From Oceanospirillaceae bacterium (lineage in GTDB: Bacteria > Pseudomonadota > Gammaproteobacteria > Pseudomonadales > Oceanobacteraceae), in assembly GCA_002724925.1 (NCBI GenBank), contig PBQA01000020.1:186001-250000 (forward strand): a DNA stretch of 64,000 nt, given 5' to 3'. The notes beneath the pieces were generated by a model. It saw nothing but the letters and a program-made list of their open reading frames with translations. It did not search any database and had not been told where the DNA came from. Below are positions 28,666 through 37,695 of the stretch, one piece after another (position 1 is the stretch's first letter; the number at the start of each line of letters is the position of its first letter). The position numbers and the translations under genes were made by a program.

Positions 28666-28943
28666 CAGTGATAATCCTCATAATCAAGAATATAGGCATT
28701 GCCGTCTCTGTACTCGAAAGTAATACGCCAATTGCCATTGACCCAAATAGACCAGCGCCCCCTGGCCTTGCCCTTCAATGAATGAAGTTTGAACCCAGGG
28801 ATATCCATGTCGTCAACTGAAGTGGCACTATCTAAAGCAGCAAGCTGCATGCGCAACTTGCGAGCATGCTCTGCCTGTATACCCGAAGTACTACCCGTCG
28901 AGTAAAACCGCTTCAGTCCTTTGTGGCGGAATGATTTAATCAT
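28665..28943 (-). CDS. higB: HigB-type ribonuclease toxin (RelE/ParE fold)
   Basis: The 92-residue protein begins MIKSFRHKGLKRFYSTGSTSGI and ends with GNWRITFEYRDGNAYILDYEDYH, the conserved shape of HigB toxins that cleave mRNA at the ribosome. The basic groove residues (K, R) and the C-terminal Asp/Tyr-His stretch are present and the frame is intact, so the module looks functional. It is translationally coupled to higA. The pair sits between waaA and speE as a mobile accessory unit. Confidence 0.93.
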   Translation of the reverse strand: MIKSFRHKGLKRFYSTGSTSGIQAEHARKLRMQLAALDSATSVDDMDIPGFKLHSLKGKARGRWSIWVNGNWRITFEYRDGNAYILDYEDYH

Positions 28944-29008
28944 CGTCAGAGTGTAGCGCGTTGCGCATCTCGCAACAATCCTGCTGTCGTATAGACAGGT
29001 ACAAATAG

Positions 29009-29046
29009 AAAACGCCCGCGCTAATATCAGTCAACGCGGGCGTTTT
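29009..29046 (-). terminator. Rho-independent terminator of speE
   Basis: Perfect 12-bp stem AAAACGCCCGCG / CGCGGGCGTTTT with a 14-nt loop, 27 bp past the speE stop; T-run on the minus strand within the stem. Confidence 0.88.
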
Positions 29047-29072
29047 TGTTGTAAACCGGTTTAAGAGCGGCC

Positions 29073-29927
29073 TTACTTCATTAACACCTTCACATAATTC
29101 GGCAGCGCGAAGCTGGCCACGTGTACTTCCGGGTTGTAGTAACGGGTAGCGAAACCCGCCGCGTCATAGCGAGCCTGAATCTGCTCGGCGGTCTGTTTGC
29201 GCAGTGACTCATCGTCCGTGGCCCAGGCCAGTGTCATAAACCCACCAGCGTAAGTCGGTACTGGCGCAACATAGAAGCTGGCGTCGTTATAAATCTTGCT
29301 CAGACGCTGGAAAGTGTTGGTCACTTCATCGCCCTGCATAAATGGCACGCCATTCTGAGCTACCATAATGCCGCCTTCGTTCAGGCACTTCTTCTCATCG
29401 GCGTAGAAGTCAGAAGTGAACAGCACTTCGCCCGGACCAATAGGGTCAGTCGAGTCAGAGATAATCACATCAAATTTGTCAGTGCAGTTGGCGACAAAAT
29501 CTTTGCCGTCGGCGATCACGATATTGGCTTTCGGGTCGTCGTAGGCACCGTCGGAGTGTTTCGGAAAGTACTCTTTGCACATATCGATGACGCTCTGGTC
29601 GATCTCAACCTGAGTCACGTGTTCGACATTCTTGTGGCGAAGCACCTCACGCAGGATACCACCGTCACCACCACCAATGATCAGCACACGCTTTGGATTC
29701 GGGTGCGCCAGCATCGGCACATGCACCATCATCTCGTGATAGATAAACTCATCTTTCTCGGTGGTCTGCACCACGCCATCGAGCAGCATCACACGGCCAA
29801 GAAACGGCGTCTCAAAGATCTCCAGATGCTGATGGTCGGTTTTTACTTCAAACAGCAGATCACTGACAGTGAAGGACTGGGCGTAGTCGTCGTAAAGGCG
29901 CTCGCGGACGAAATTGTTGGCACTCAT
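29073..29927 (-). CDS. speE: Spermidine synthase
   Basis: The 284-residue aminopropyltransferase carries the SAM-type fold motif VLIIGGGDGGILREVLRH and the diagnostic blocks VTQVEIDQSVIDMCKEYFP and DVIISDSTDPIGPGEVLFT. FYVAPVPTYAGGFMTLAWAT is also present. It transfers the aminopropyl group from decarboxylated AdoMet to putrescine. No speD gene is adjacent. It is transcribed alone, from a gap shared with a divergent lipoprotein gene, and ends in a strong terminator. Confidence 0.97.
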   Translation of the reverse strand: MSANNFVRERLYDDYAQSFTVSDLLFEVKTDHQHLEIFETPFLGRVMLLDGVVQTTEKDEFIYHEMMVHVPMLAHPNPKRVLIIGGGDGGILREVLRHKNVEHVTQVEIDQSVIDMCKEYFPKHSDGAYDDPKANIVIADGKDFVANCTDKFDVIISDSTDPIGPGEVLFTSDFYADEKKCLNEGGIMVAQNGVPFMQGDEVTNTFQRLSKIYNDASFYVAPVPTYAGGFMTLAWATDDESLRKQTAEQIQARYDAAGFATRYYNPEVHVASFALPNYVKVLMK

Positions 29928-30121
29928 ATGGGGTTCCGAAGAGAATATTTAATCGCGAATTATAACTGCCACGTTTAGTCCAAGCCACAAATGAGAACAA
30001 GATCAGGAGCGTCATCCGTTTGTAGCAAAGAGTAAATTTACATGTGTTTACTAACGCTAAATCGGCAATAGAGATAGAGTTTTTGGCGCTGAATAACAGC
30101 GAATACGCAAAAGGATTGCAT

Positions 30122-31054
30122 ATGAAAACAAGAACAATTGCTCTGGTCCCCCTGGTCGTTGCCATGTTTGGCTGCGGTGCAGATGACGACTCTAAAGACC
30201 CGACGGAGCGTATGTTGAGTCTGGACGAGCTGGAAGAGGCTATTCCAGTTGCTGCGCAAGGCACTGATACTTCACTCACAGGTTTGTGGCTAGTGCAGTT
30301 TACCTCACGATTATCTATAGATAGCTCAACCGAAAACGACGAGGCAGGAGAGCTGCATTACCTGCACGGCCGGCAGGCTACTCTTATCACCGAAACAGAG
30401 AGCGGTTTTAAAACCAGCTTCTGCGGAAGCTATGCGTTTCACGGTGATATTAACTTCTCAAGAGTGCCGGGGGCAGACGGTACGTCTTATTCCGCGGGGC
30501 TTGTTACAGATACTACCCACTTCAACCTCAATATTAGTGACAACCTTGAGATAGAAGGTGAGCTAATGATACAGGTAGATGACGACGCTGTCGGAGAGTA
30601 TCAACTCCTTGGAGTAAAGCTCAGCGATGCCACAACATTTGCTGATGCCAGCAGCGAGCTGGATATCAGCGCAAACCTGATACTTGAGGGTGAACAATAT
30701 GAGTTCTCCGAACTTGGCGGTATTCTGACCTGTATAGGTAGTGGTGCGGGTGGCGCAAAAGATTATGAAAACGACCAAGAAACTACGGCATATCACTCTG
30801 GTCTAAGTACAACTGGAGGCGCTTCAACAGCAGTGAGCTTTGCATTAAGCGAGCTTGAATGTCCTTTAGGTATTAATAATAACGGTGAAGAAGTATCGGC
30901 AGCTGCATGCGATGGCATAAACGCGGCAGAAATTAAGGAAAGTCCGTTCGATGACAGCGAAGTGATCCTTGATACAAGGTTCCGCGTTGAAGCCGAGGAT
31001 AATCCTCAGAGGGTTTTTGAGTTTAACGCCAGAATTGGGCTTCCCGAGGCTTGA
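30122..31054 (+). CDS. Lipoprotein of unknown function, related to the protein at 32786
   Basis: The ATG at 30122 follows AAAAGGA by 6 nt and gives 310 residues. The signal ends in lipobox MFGC (Cys17). The mature protein starts with a Asp/Glu-rich stretch and then TGLWLVQFT, HGRQATLITE and FCGSYAFHG. These can be lined up with AGVWFVQTT, SGRQLVVLEE and DCTSNFTPL in the lipoprotein encoded at 32786-33490. It has several cysteines in the mature part and no catalytic motif. Both genes are on the plus strand about 1.7 kb apart, separated by minus-strand genes, which suggests an old duplication. Confidence 0.75.
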   Translation: MKTRTIALVPLVVAMFGCGADDDSKDPTERMLSLDELEEAIPVAAQGTDTSLTGLWLVQFTSRLSIDSSTENDEAGELHYLHGRQATLITETESGFKTSFCGSYAFHGDINFSRVPGADGTSYSAGLVTDTTHFNLNISDNLEIEGELMIQVDDDAVGEYQLLGVKLSDATTFADASSELDISANLILEGEQYEFSELGGILTCIGSGAGGAKDYENDQETTAYHSGLSTTGGASTAVSFALSELECPLGINNNGEEVSAAACDGINAAEIKESPFDDSEVILDTRFRVEAEDNPQRVFEFNARIGLPEA

Positions 31055-31071
31055 TAGTCAAGTTGGGACTT

Positions 31072-31109
31072 CCAACGAAAAGGCCAGCAATGGCTGGCCT
31101 TTTCGTTGG
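31072..31109. terminator. Bidirectional terminator with perfect 17-bp stem
   Basis: CCAACGAAAAGGCCAGC pairs perfectly with GCTGGCCTTTTCGTTGG across a 4-nt loop. It lies between the convergent lipoprotein (30122) and hydrolase (31127) genes and carries A and T runs usable from both sides. Confidence 0.85.
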
Positions 31110-31126
31110 TTAACCACCGTAAGCGA

Positions 31127-32065
31127 TTACTGCTCAAGCCCCGCAATAAAGGCTTTGAGGTCTTCAGCAGTCTGCTTTGGCGCTTCCAGCTGAGGCAGGT
31201 GGCCAATACCTTCCATCTTGATAGTAGTCACATTCTGCATCAGCTGTTCGAGAACATCCGTTGCACCAACGTTCAACACACGGTCTTCAACACCCCAAAC
31301 CAGAAGGGTCGGTGTCTCAAGGCCAGTCACACGTTCTTCAACACTGTCCGATTTGATCTGATCAAAAATATTCTGTTCAAGCTCGAAGTTGTCGATACGC
31401 TTTTTGGCCATCTGATCCAGTACGAAACCCGGCACAAACGGCGGCTCGCTCATCACGATGTCAAACACGTCGCGGAATTCATCTTCGGTTTTCGCCGTCA
31501 GTGGGTTTTTACCCGTCTCTTCAACAATAGTCATGACTTCAGACTTAGGAGCAGACCAGACACCGCCGGGATCAAGCAGCCAGAGGCTTTTCACTTCTGC
31601 TGGGTACAATGCAGCGTAGGTCATGGCAATGTGACCACCCATTGAGCTGCCCCCCATATGGATCTTACGGTCCAGGTTCAGTTCACTGAACAGCTCATGC
31701 AGGCGCTTCGCCTGTGCGGTCGGCGTGTAGTCAGCCGGGTTAGGTTTAGATGACTCACCAAAACCAATGTGATCAGGCACGATCAGGTGGAAATCTTTCA
31801 GATACGGAGCGGATTCGGTGAAGTTATCTTTGTCAGCGCCAAAGCCATGCAACAGAACTAGCGTGTCAGCCTCTGTATTTTCTGATTCAAGGTAAACGTA
31901 AGTCAGGCCGCTGGGCAGAGTAATTTCTTTCTGTTCCAGGTCTCCGAGACCACGTTTCACATCAACCAGAAACGCTGCGGTACCCGCTGGGGCAACCATA
32001 ATGGTGCCTGTTATACCTAAGACTGCAACCACAGCCAGCGCGGCTATTGCTTTCACTATTTTCAT
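31127..32065 (-). CDS. Membrane-anchored alpha/beta hydrolase
   Basis: The 312-residue protein has an N-terminal signal anchor (AIAALAVVAVLGITGTIMVAP) and an alpha/beta hydrolase domain. The oxyanion block LLHGFGADKDNF is followed by the nucleophile elbow GGSSMGG (Ser), an acid Asp in VWGVEDRVLN, and a catalytic His in GIGHLPQLE. The lid region between is about 80 residues. Such proteins are often esterases or lipases of the periplasm. The substrate is unknown. It is transcribed alone toward a shared terminator. Confidence 0.88.
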   Translation of the reverse strand: MKIVKAIAALAVVAVLGITGTIMVAPAGTAAFLVDVKRGLGDLEQKEITLPSGLTYVYLESENTEADTLVLLHGFGADKDNFTESAPYLKDFHLIVPDHIGFGESSKPNPADYTPTAQAKRLHELFSELNLDRKIHMGGSSMGGHIAMTYAALYPAEVKSLWLLDPGGVWSAPKSEVMTIVEETGKNPLTAKTEDEFRDVFDIVMSEPPFVPGFVLDQMAKKRIDNFELEQNIFDQIKSDSVEERVTGLETPTLLVWGVEDRVLNVGATDVLEQLMQNVTTIKMEGIGHLPQLEAPKQTAEDLKAFIAGLEQ

Positions 32066-32179
32066 TATTGCTCCTCTGAGAGTCGGTCATTCACTTATCA
32101 ACAGGCAACATAGTAAGGTCTGCCCACCATGATGCCCGTATCCTTTCCGGCCTGATTACGAATTTCGTGGCTCGTTTTG

Positions 32180-32620
32180 TTACATTTTAAGCCAGTCGTT
32201 TGAGGGGACCTTCCTGTACCTTCTACTTATGCCGGCCTCAAAGCCGATGTATTCGTACACCCACACGTCGAATTCAGAATCACTTAAGGTCTTCGCTTTT
32301 GCCTTACGCCGTCGATATTCGTGAGGCGGAGGGCAAGAAACTGAGCAGCCCTCGTACACATCAAGATAGGCAAGAATACTGTCATCCACGCGGTAGATAT
32401 CGCCCTGCACGGCTATTGATGACAAGCTGTCTGATACGCGCTCTGGCGCCAGCCATCCAGGATAGAGCCCCAGACTGATTAACTGACCGGGCAAAGTCGC
32501 AGCACCTTCATGACGGTCTTCGGTCAAAAGTTCTCGCGCCCGATCAGCTCCCGAGATATTTCCGGTGCCGCGTGCGGCGGGCCTTAAGCTGCCGTAGACA
32601 AACAGGTAATCGCCTTCCAT
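32180..32620 (-). CDS. Gamma-glutamylcyclotransferase (AIG2-like) family protein
   Basis: The 146-residue protein begins YLFVYGSLRPAARGTGN, the substrate-binding YGSL loop of the gamma-glutamylcyclotransferase fold. It contains VQGDIYRVDDSILAYLDVYEG, where the Glu of YEG is in the position of the catalytic acid. Family members cyclise gamma-glutamyl amines to 5-oxoproline; several have other or unknown substrates. It is monocistronic, with no informative neighbour. Confidence 0.85.
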   Translation of the reverse strand: MEGDYLFVYGSLRPAARGTGNISGADRARELLTEDRHEGAATLPGQLISLGLYPGWLAPERVSDSLSSIAVQGDIYRVDDSILAYLDVYEGCSVSCPPPHEYRRRKAKAKTLSDSEFDVWVYEYIGFEAGISRRYRKVPSNDWLKM

Positions 32621-32785
32621 TTCTTGATATCTGTGACAAAATTGACAGAAATCGTACCGGAAAACGCTGAATTTGTGACTCCCTCCTCAAATTAACATCC
32701 TTGTCATTAAGGGCCCGTTTTCATCCCCCGATGGATTGCTATGGTAGTTAGCCGATTCACTGAATTCCAACGGCAAGGAGTTGTT

Positions 32786-33490
32786 ATGCAGACCCGGCGC
32801 TCAGTACTCTCTACCTTGATCCTTGCCTCTGTTGCCAGCATCAGTGGGTGCATGAGCGATACTTCAAATGCAGAAAGCGCACGGGGAGATAGCTCGCCAG
32901 CAGGCGTGTGGTTTGTGCAGACAACGATGAACGACCTGATCAATAGCTCTGGTACCGATATCAGCACTCAGATGTCCGGTCGGCAACTTGTCGTGCTGGA
33001 AGAGATTGGGCACGGAGAATTCCGGCTTCACGACTGCACATCCAACTTCACCCCCCTGACACTCAGCCAGCGGGCCTCCCAGCTACACGGAGCCTACTCT
33101 CTGACCGACAACAACTCCACCAGCCCCTACAATGAATCTGGCTCCCTGAGCATCACCCTGGACCAGAATATGCTGCGCGGTCACTATAAGCATTTCGACC
33201 GAAACCTCGACGGTTCATGGGACAGTGAGCAAGCTGCGTATTTCGAGGGGCACAAGGTCAGCGCCGCTGAAACCTTGGAGGCACTCAGTCAGGCCGAGAT
33301 TGATGACATTCTTGGTGGCGAAGCAAACCGCTCTGCAGCGGTCGCTCCCCTGGGTAAAACCTGCGCTGGCGTCGCAACCATTACAACGGACGGTACGGTC
33401 AGAACATCCCCATCAGCGCGCACAATTGCGGACCTGCTAAGACCGGAACACCAGCCCGACCTTGTCATTGCTTCAGAAGGTGGGCACTGA
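32786..33490 (+). CDS. Lipoprotein of unknown function, related to the protein at 30122
   Basis: The ATG at 32786 follows a strong AAGGAG (5-nt spacer). The 234-residue product has a signal ending in lipobox ISGC (Cys22), with a twin-Arg-like RR near the start that is not a full Tat motif. The mature segment AGVWFVQTT ... SGRQLVVLEEIGHGEFRLHDC parallels the lipoprotein at 30122. No catalytic motif was seen. It ends 1 bp before the end of the convergent parC gene, with no terminator between them. Confidence 0.72.
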   Translation: MQTRRSVLSTLILASVASISGCMSDTSNAESARGDSSPAGVWFVQTTMNDLINSSGTDISTQMSGRQLVVLEEIGHGEFRLHDCTSNFTPLTLSQRASQLHGAYSLTDNNSTSPYNESGSLSITLDQNMLRGHYKHFDRNLDGSWDSEQAAYFEGHKVSAAETLEALSQAEIDDILGGEANRSAAVAPLGKTCAGVATITTDGTVRTSPSARTIADLLRPEHQPDLVIASEGGH

Positions 33491-33491
33491 C

Positions 33492-35750
33492 TTACTCAGC
33501 CCCCTGAACCTCCATCGAATCAACATTCTGGAAGCCACGCGGTAGCTTGTTTCCGCGGCGGCCACGCTCGCCCTGATAGTGTTCAAGATCAGAGAACTTG
33601 AGTTTCAGGTGACGCTTGCCGGCATGAACCAACAGGGTATCCCCTTCTTTAAAAGCCAGCGTGGCAACCATCAGCTCTTCTCTGGCGGCCGCCCGGGTGC
33701 CGTTGATGTTGATCATCTTGTTGCCTTTACCGCGCGCCATCTGTGGGAGATCAGCCGCAGGGAAAACCAGCATCCGCCCTTCATTACTCACCGCAGCAAT
33801 CCAGCTCTTATCCGGTTCGTCGATGAGCGTAGGAGGCAGCACTTTAGCATTGGTCGGCACTGTCACCAGTGTCTTACCGGCTTTGTTTTTACTCTGCATG
33901 TCAGCAAGAGTTCCAATAAAGCCGTAGCCCGCGTCGGTGCTTAACAGATAGCGGTCATCATCTTTGCCCATCAATGCATTGGTGAACAGGCTCCCGGCGG
34001 GAGGATTCAGCTTGCCAGTGAGTGGCTCACCCTGCCCTCGAGCAGACGGTAACGTGTGCGCCTGCAAGCTGTATGACCGGCCGGTATTATCAAGGAAAAT
34101 AACACTCTGATTCGATTTCCCTTTAGCCGACGTAAGGTAGGCGTCACCCGCTTTGTAGCTCAGGTTTGCGCCATCAACATCGTGACCTTTCGCAGCCCGC
34201 ACCCAACCTTTCTGCGACAGAACAACCGTCACCGGATCAGCAGATACCAGCTCCGTCTCACTAAAAGCTCGTGCCTCGGCACGGGTAACCACGGGAGAAC
34301 GACGTTCGTCGCCATACTGTTCGGCGTCTGCAGTAAGTTCTTTCTTAATCAGAGTTTTCATACGACGTTCAGAACCCAGAGTTTTCTCGAGCATGTCGCG
34401 CTCTTTCTCCAGCTCATCCTGTTCGCCACGAATCTTCATTTCTTCGAGCTTGGCCAGATGACGAAGCTTTAACTCAAGAATGGCTTCGGCCTGAATATCT
34501 GAAATACCAAAGCGCTCCATCAGTACCGGCTTTGGTTTGTCTTCCGTGCGGATAATATCGATCACTTCGTCGATGTTCAGGAAGGCAACCAACAAACCTT
34601 CAAGGATATGCAAACGCGCCAGTACTTTATCCAAGCGATGCTGCAAGCGACGACGCACCGTACCGGTACGGTATTCCAGCCACTCACTGAGCATGGTTTT
34701 AAGATCTTTGACCTGCGGGCGACCATCAAGACCGATCACGTTCATATTAACGCGATAGTTCTTCTCAAGGTCAGTCGTCGCAAACAGATGCGCCATCACT
34801 GCGGCGGTATCAACCCGGTTGGACTTAGGCACGATCACCAGACGGGTTGGATTCTCGTGGTCTGACTCGTCACGTAAATCCGTGACGAGAGGCAACTTCT
34901 TAGCCTGCATCTGCGCTGCAATCTGTTCAAGAATCTTGGCGCCAGACACCTGATGCGGCAGCGCCGTAATGACGATATCACCGTCTTCAAGGGTGTAGAC
35001 CGCGCGCATTTTGACGCTGCCTTTCCCCGTGCGGTACATCTTCTTGAGATCTTCGCGAGGTGTGATGATCTCGGCTTCTGTCGGAAAGTCCGGCGCCATG
35101 ACATGCTCACACAGAGCATCAATATCGGCTTTCGGTTCATCCAGCAGGCGAATACATGCAGAGGTCACTTCGCGGACATTATGCGGCGGAATATCCGTCG
35201 CCATGCCCACCGCGATACCGGTCGTACCGTTGAGCATCACTGTCGGCAGACGTGCTGGCAGTGTTGCAGGCTCGTCCATGGTGCCATCAAAGTTCGGCTG
35301 CCACTCGACCGTACCCTGACCGAGCTCGCTCAGAAGCACATCAGCAAACTGTGACAACTTAGCTTCGGTATAACGCATCGCAGCAAAGGACTTCGGATCG
35401 TCCGGCGCACCCCAGTTACCCTGACCATCGACAAGCGGATAACGGTATGAGAACGGCTGAGCCATCAGCACCATGGCTTCATAACAGGCGCTGTCGCCAT
35501 GTGGGTGATACTTACCCAACACATCACCGACAGTACGGGCCGATTTTTTGTACTTAGCCGTCGACTTCAGGCCAAGTTCGCTCATGGCATAAATGATCCG
35601 GCGCTGTACCGGCTTCATACCATCGCCCACATGAGGCAGTGCGCGATCAAGAATGACGTACATGGAGTAATTCAGGTACGCATTCTCGGTGTATTGTTTG
35701 AGTGACTGACGTTCAACGCCATCATCGGTATAACTGATCTGATCCGTCAT
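33492..35750 (-). CDS. parC: DNA topoisomerase IV subunit A
   Basis: The 752-residue type IIA topoisomerase breakage-reunion subunit starts with [40 protein letters not shown]. The quinolone-resistance region [38 protein letters not shown] follows, then [10 protein letters not shown] with the catalytic Tyr near residue 127. The C-terminal beta-pinwheel is shorter than in GyrA and ends with a [10 protein letters not shown] box, which fits ParC. It decatenates daughter chromosomes with ParE (37696-39585). A GGDEF/EAL gene lies between the two. Confidence 0.97.
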   Translation of the reverse strand: MTDQISYTDDGVERQSLKQYTENAYLNYSMYVILDRALPHVGDGMKPVQRRIIYAMSELGLKSTAKYKKSARTVGDVLGKYHPHGDSACYEAMVLMAQPFSYRYPLVDGQGNWGAPDDPKSFAAMRYTEAKLSQFADVLLSELGQGTVEWQPNFDGTMDEPATLPARLPTVMLNGTTGIAVGMATDIPPHNVREVTSACIRLLDEPKADIDALCEHVMAPDFPTEAEIITPREDLKKMYRTGKGSVKMRAVYTLEDGDIVITALPHQVSGAKILEQIAAQMQAKKLPLVTDLRDESDHENPTRLVIVPKSNRVDTAAVMAHLFATTDLEKNYRVNMNVIGLDGRPQVKDLKTMLSEWLEYRTGTVRRRLQHRLDKVLARLHILEGLLVAFLNIDEVIDIIRTEDKPKPVLMERFGISDIQAEAILELKLRHLAKLEEMKIRGEQDELEKERDMLEKTLGSERRMKTLIKKELTADAEQYGDERRSPVVTRAEARAFSETELVSADPVTVVLSQKGWVRAAKGHDVDGANLSYKAGDAYLTSAKGKSNQSVIFLDNTGRSYSLQAHTLPSARGQGEPLTGKLNPPAGSLFTNALMGKDDDRYLLSTDAGYGFIGTLADMQSKNKAGKTLVTVPTNAKVLPPTLIDEPDKSWIAAVSNEGRMLVFPAADLPQMARGKGNKMININGTRAAAREELMVATLAFKEGDTLLVHAGKRHLKLKFSDLEHYQGERGRRGNKLPRGFQNVDSMEVQGAE

Positions 35751-35836
35751 AGTATCCGGTTGTCTGCTCGAGGCCCGTCACAGGGCCGTGTTTAAAATAT
35801 TCTGCTTCTGACTTAACAATTAAACTGCGTTTAGGA

Positions 35837-37639
35837 CTACGTTTCGGAATAGTGCCTGAGGAAATCGTCCGCCGCCATAGGCCGGCCGTACAGGTATCCT
35901 TGCAACCATTCGCAGCCAAGGTGTCTCAGGGTCTCGCCCTGCTCTTCATTTTCAACGCCCTCAGCCACCACTTCAATGTTCAGGCTATCGGCCATGGCCA
36001 CTATCGCGCGGGCGATCTCGTAGTCGTTTTCCTGATCGTGAATGTTACGCACGAACGACCGGTCGATTTTCAACACACTGACGGGCATCTCTTTTAGCTT
36101 GCTCAACGAAGAGTATCCGGTACCAAAATCATCAATTGAAAACTCGACACCCAGCGCCCGAAGCTGGTGAATCTGGTTGTTCACCTCGGTCATGCCCGAC
36201 ATCATTAACGATTCGGTCACTTCGAGCTCCAGCCAAGCGGGCTCGAAACCGGTTTCTTTCATAATGGTTTCAACCGTTTCGGCGAAGCGACTGTTGATCT
36301 GCATGGCCGACACATTGACGGCAATTTTATCAAGTTTCATTCCCTGCTGACGCCAACTCATGAACTCAGCGCATGCGCGTCGTAACACCCAGAAACCGAG
36401 TTCCCGGATCAGGCCACTGCTTTCTGCCAATGGAATAAATTCATGCGGAGAAACCTGGCCGCGTAATTCATGAGGCCAGCGGATCAGTGTTTCGACCCGG
36501 CGAGGGACTCGCTCTCCGGGCCGGAACTGCCCCTGAAACTCGAGGCTGAACTCTTCATTCTCAACCGCATCTCTCAAGTCCTGCTCCAGCGACAACTGAC
36601 TGCTCTTATGAGCCGACAGTTCCTGTGAATAGATGCAGCTGCGATTGCGCCCGAGCGCTTTGGCGTGATGCAGTGCGGCATCAGCATGTACTAGCAGAAT
36701 ATCACTGTTGTCCCCATGCTCAGGGGTCAGTGCAATCCCTGCGCTGGCATTGATACTGAGCAAATGGCCCTGCAACTGGTAAGCACGTGCTAAAGCTTCG
36801 AGAAGCTGCGTGCACTTGCTCTCAACGTAGGCTTTATCCGCCTGCGTCAGTACGACGACAAATTCATCGCCACTCAAGCGAGCACAAATATCACTATCTC
36901 GCAGATTACTGCTCAAGCGGTGAGCAACGTCACGTAGCAGCAGATCACCGACCGTATGGCCCAGCGCATCGTTCACTTCACGGAAACGGTCAAGGTCGAT
37001 GAAAATTACCGCCAGCGACTCATCATTGCGCTTTGCCATCTGCAGCGCAAAGGTCAGTTTTTCATGCAGCAGCGCTCTGTTGGCAAGCCCGGTCAGAATG
37101 TCATGACGCGCCTGATACTCAAGTTTCTTCTGCTTTTCGCGGGTTTCCGTAATGTCACGGCATGTAAGAAGCACACCGACACACTCCTGAGTGTCACTGA
37201 ACAGAGGCTGGCGGTTTATCTCGAGCAGTACCTGTTCACCATCCGGCCCAAGCAACCATTCTTCTGAGCGTATCGCACTGCGTCGCTCAATGGCTTCAAC
37301 ATCGCGCTGGCGCATCCGCTTAGCACTCTGCACATCGAAGAAGTCGGTATCACGCTGACCTTTAATTTCATCAGCCGGACGACCAAGAAAACGACTACCC
37401 GGCCCATTACACAGGCGATAGACGCCGCGCCGGTCTTTGTAGAACACCATCTCAGGCAGCGCCCCGAAAATGTTGCCGAACAAGGCGGTATGCGCACCCA
37501 GCTGACGATCACTGCGCGCGCGTAGCTGGCGCTGCTGAAGCAACAGCAGCACAGTGAATACTGAAATCATGGCCAGCAGTAATACGGCCAGAATCAGATC
37601 AAACGGCTCAGCAGCAATCCCATCAGCCATAGCAGGCAA
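35837..37639 (-). CDS. PAS-GGDEF-EAL c-di-GMP turnover protein
   Basis: The 600-residue protein has one N-terminal transmembrane helix (about 13-34) and a PAS domain (about 50-160, FGALPEMVFYKDRRGVYRLCNGPG). A GGDEF domain (about 175-335) follows with motif LSGDEF near 256 and an RxxD inhibitory site (RDSD) five residues before it. The EAL domain comes last: VETLIRW in place of EALLRW, NVSAMQIN, ELEVTESLMM, DDFGTGYSSLSK, KIDRSF, AEGVEN and QGYLYGRPM. Both SGDEF and ETL are tolerated variants, so both activities are possible. The gene sits between parC and parE on the same strand, with 86 bp to parC and 56 bp from the parE stop. Confidence 0.92.
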   Translation of the reverse strand: MPAMADGIAAEPFDLILAVLLLAMISVFTVLLLLQQRQLRARSDRQLGAHTALFGNIFGALPEMVFYKDRRGVYRLCNGPGSRFLGRPADEIKGQRDTDFFDVQSAKRMRQRDVEAIERRSAIRSEEWLLGPDGEQVLLEINRQPLFSDTQECVGVLLTCRDITETREKQKKLEYQARHDILTGLANRALLHEKLTFALQMAKRNDESLAVIFIDLDRFREVNDALGHTVGDLLLRDVAHRLSSNLRDSDICARLSGDEFVVVLTQADKAYVESKCTQLLEALARAYQLQGHLLSINASAGIALTPEHGDNSDILLVHADAALHHAKALGRNRSCIYSQELSAHKSSQLSLEQDLRDAVENEEFSLEFQGQFRPGERVPRRVETLIRWPHELRGQVSPHEFIPLAESSGLIRELGFWVLRRACAEFMSWRQQGMKLDKIAVNVSAMQINSRFAETVETIMKETGFEPAWLELEVTESLMMSGMTEVNNQIHQLRALGVEFSIDDFGTGYSSLSKLKEMPVSVLKIDRSFVRNIHDQENDYEIARAIVAMADSLNIEVVAEGVENEEQGETLRHLGCEWLQGYLYGRPMAADDFLRHYSET

Positions 37640-37695
37640 GGGTGCCAGCAGCGCACTGCCGGCTATTGTGCTGGAAACAGTGGAGCGGTGAAAAA

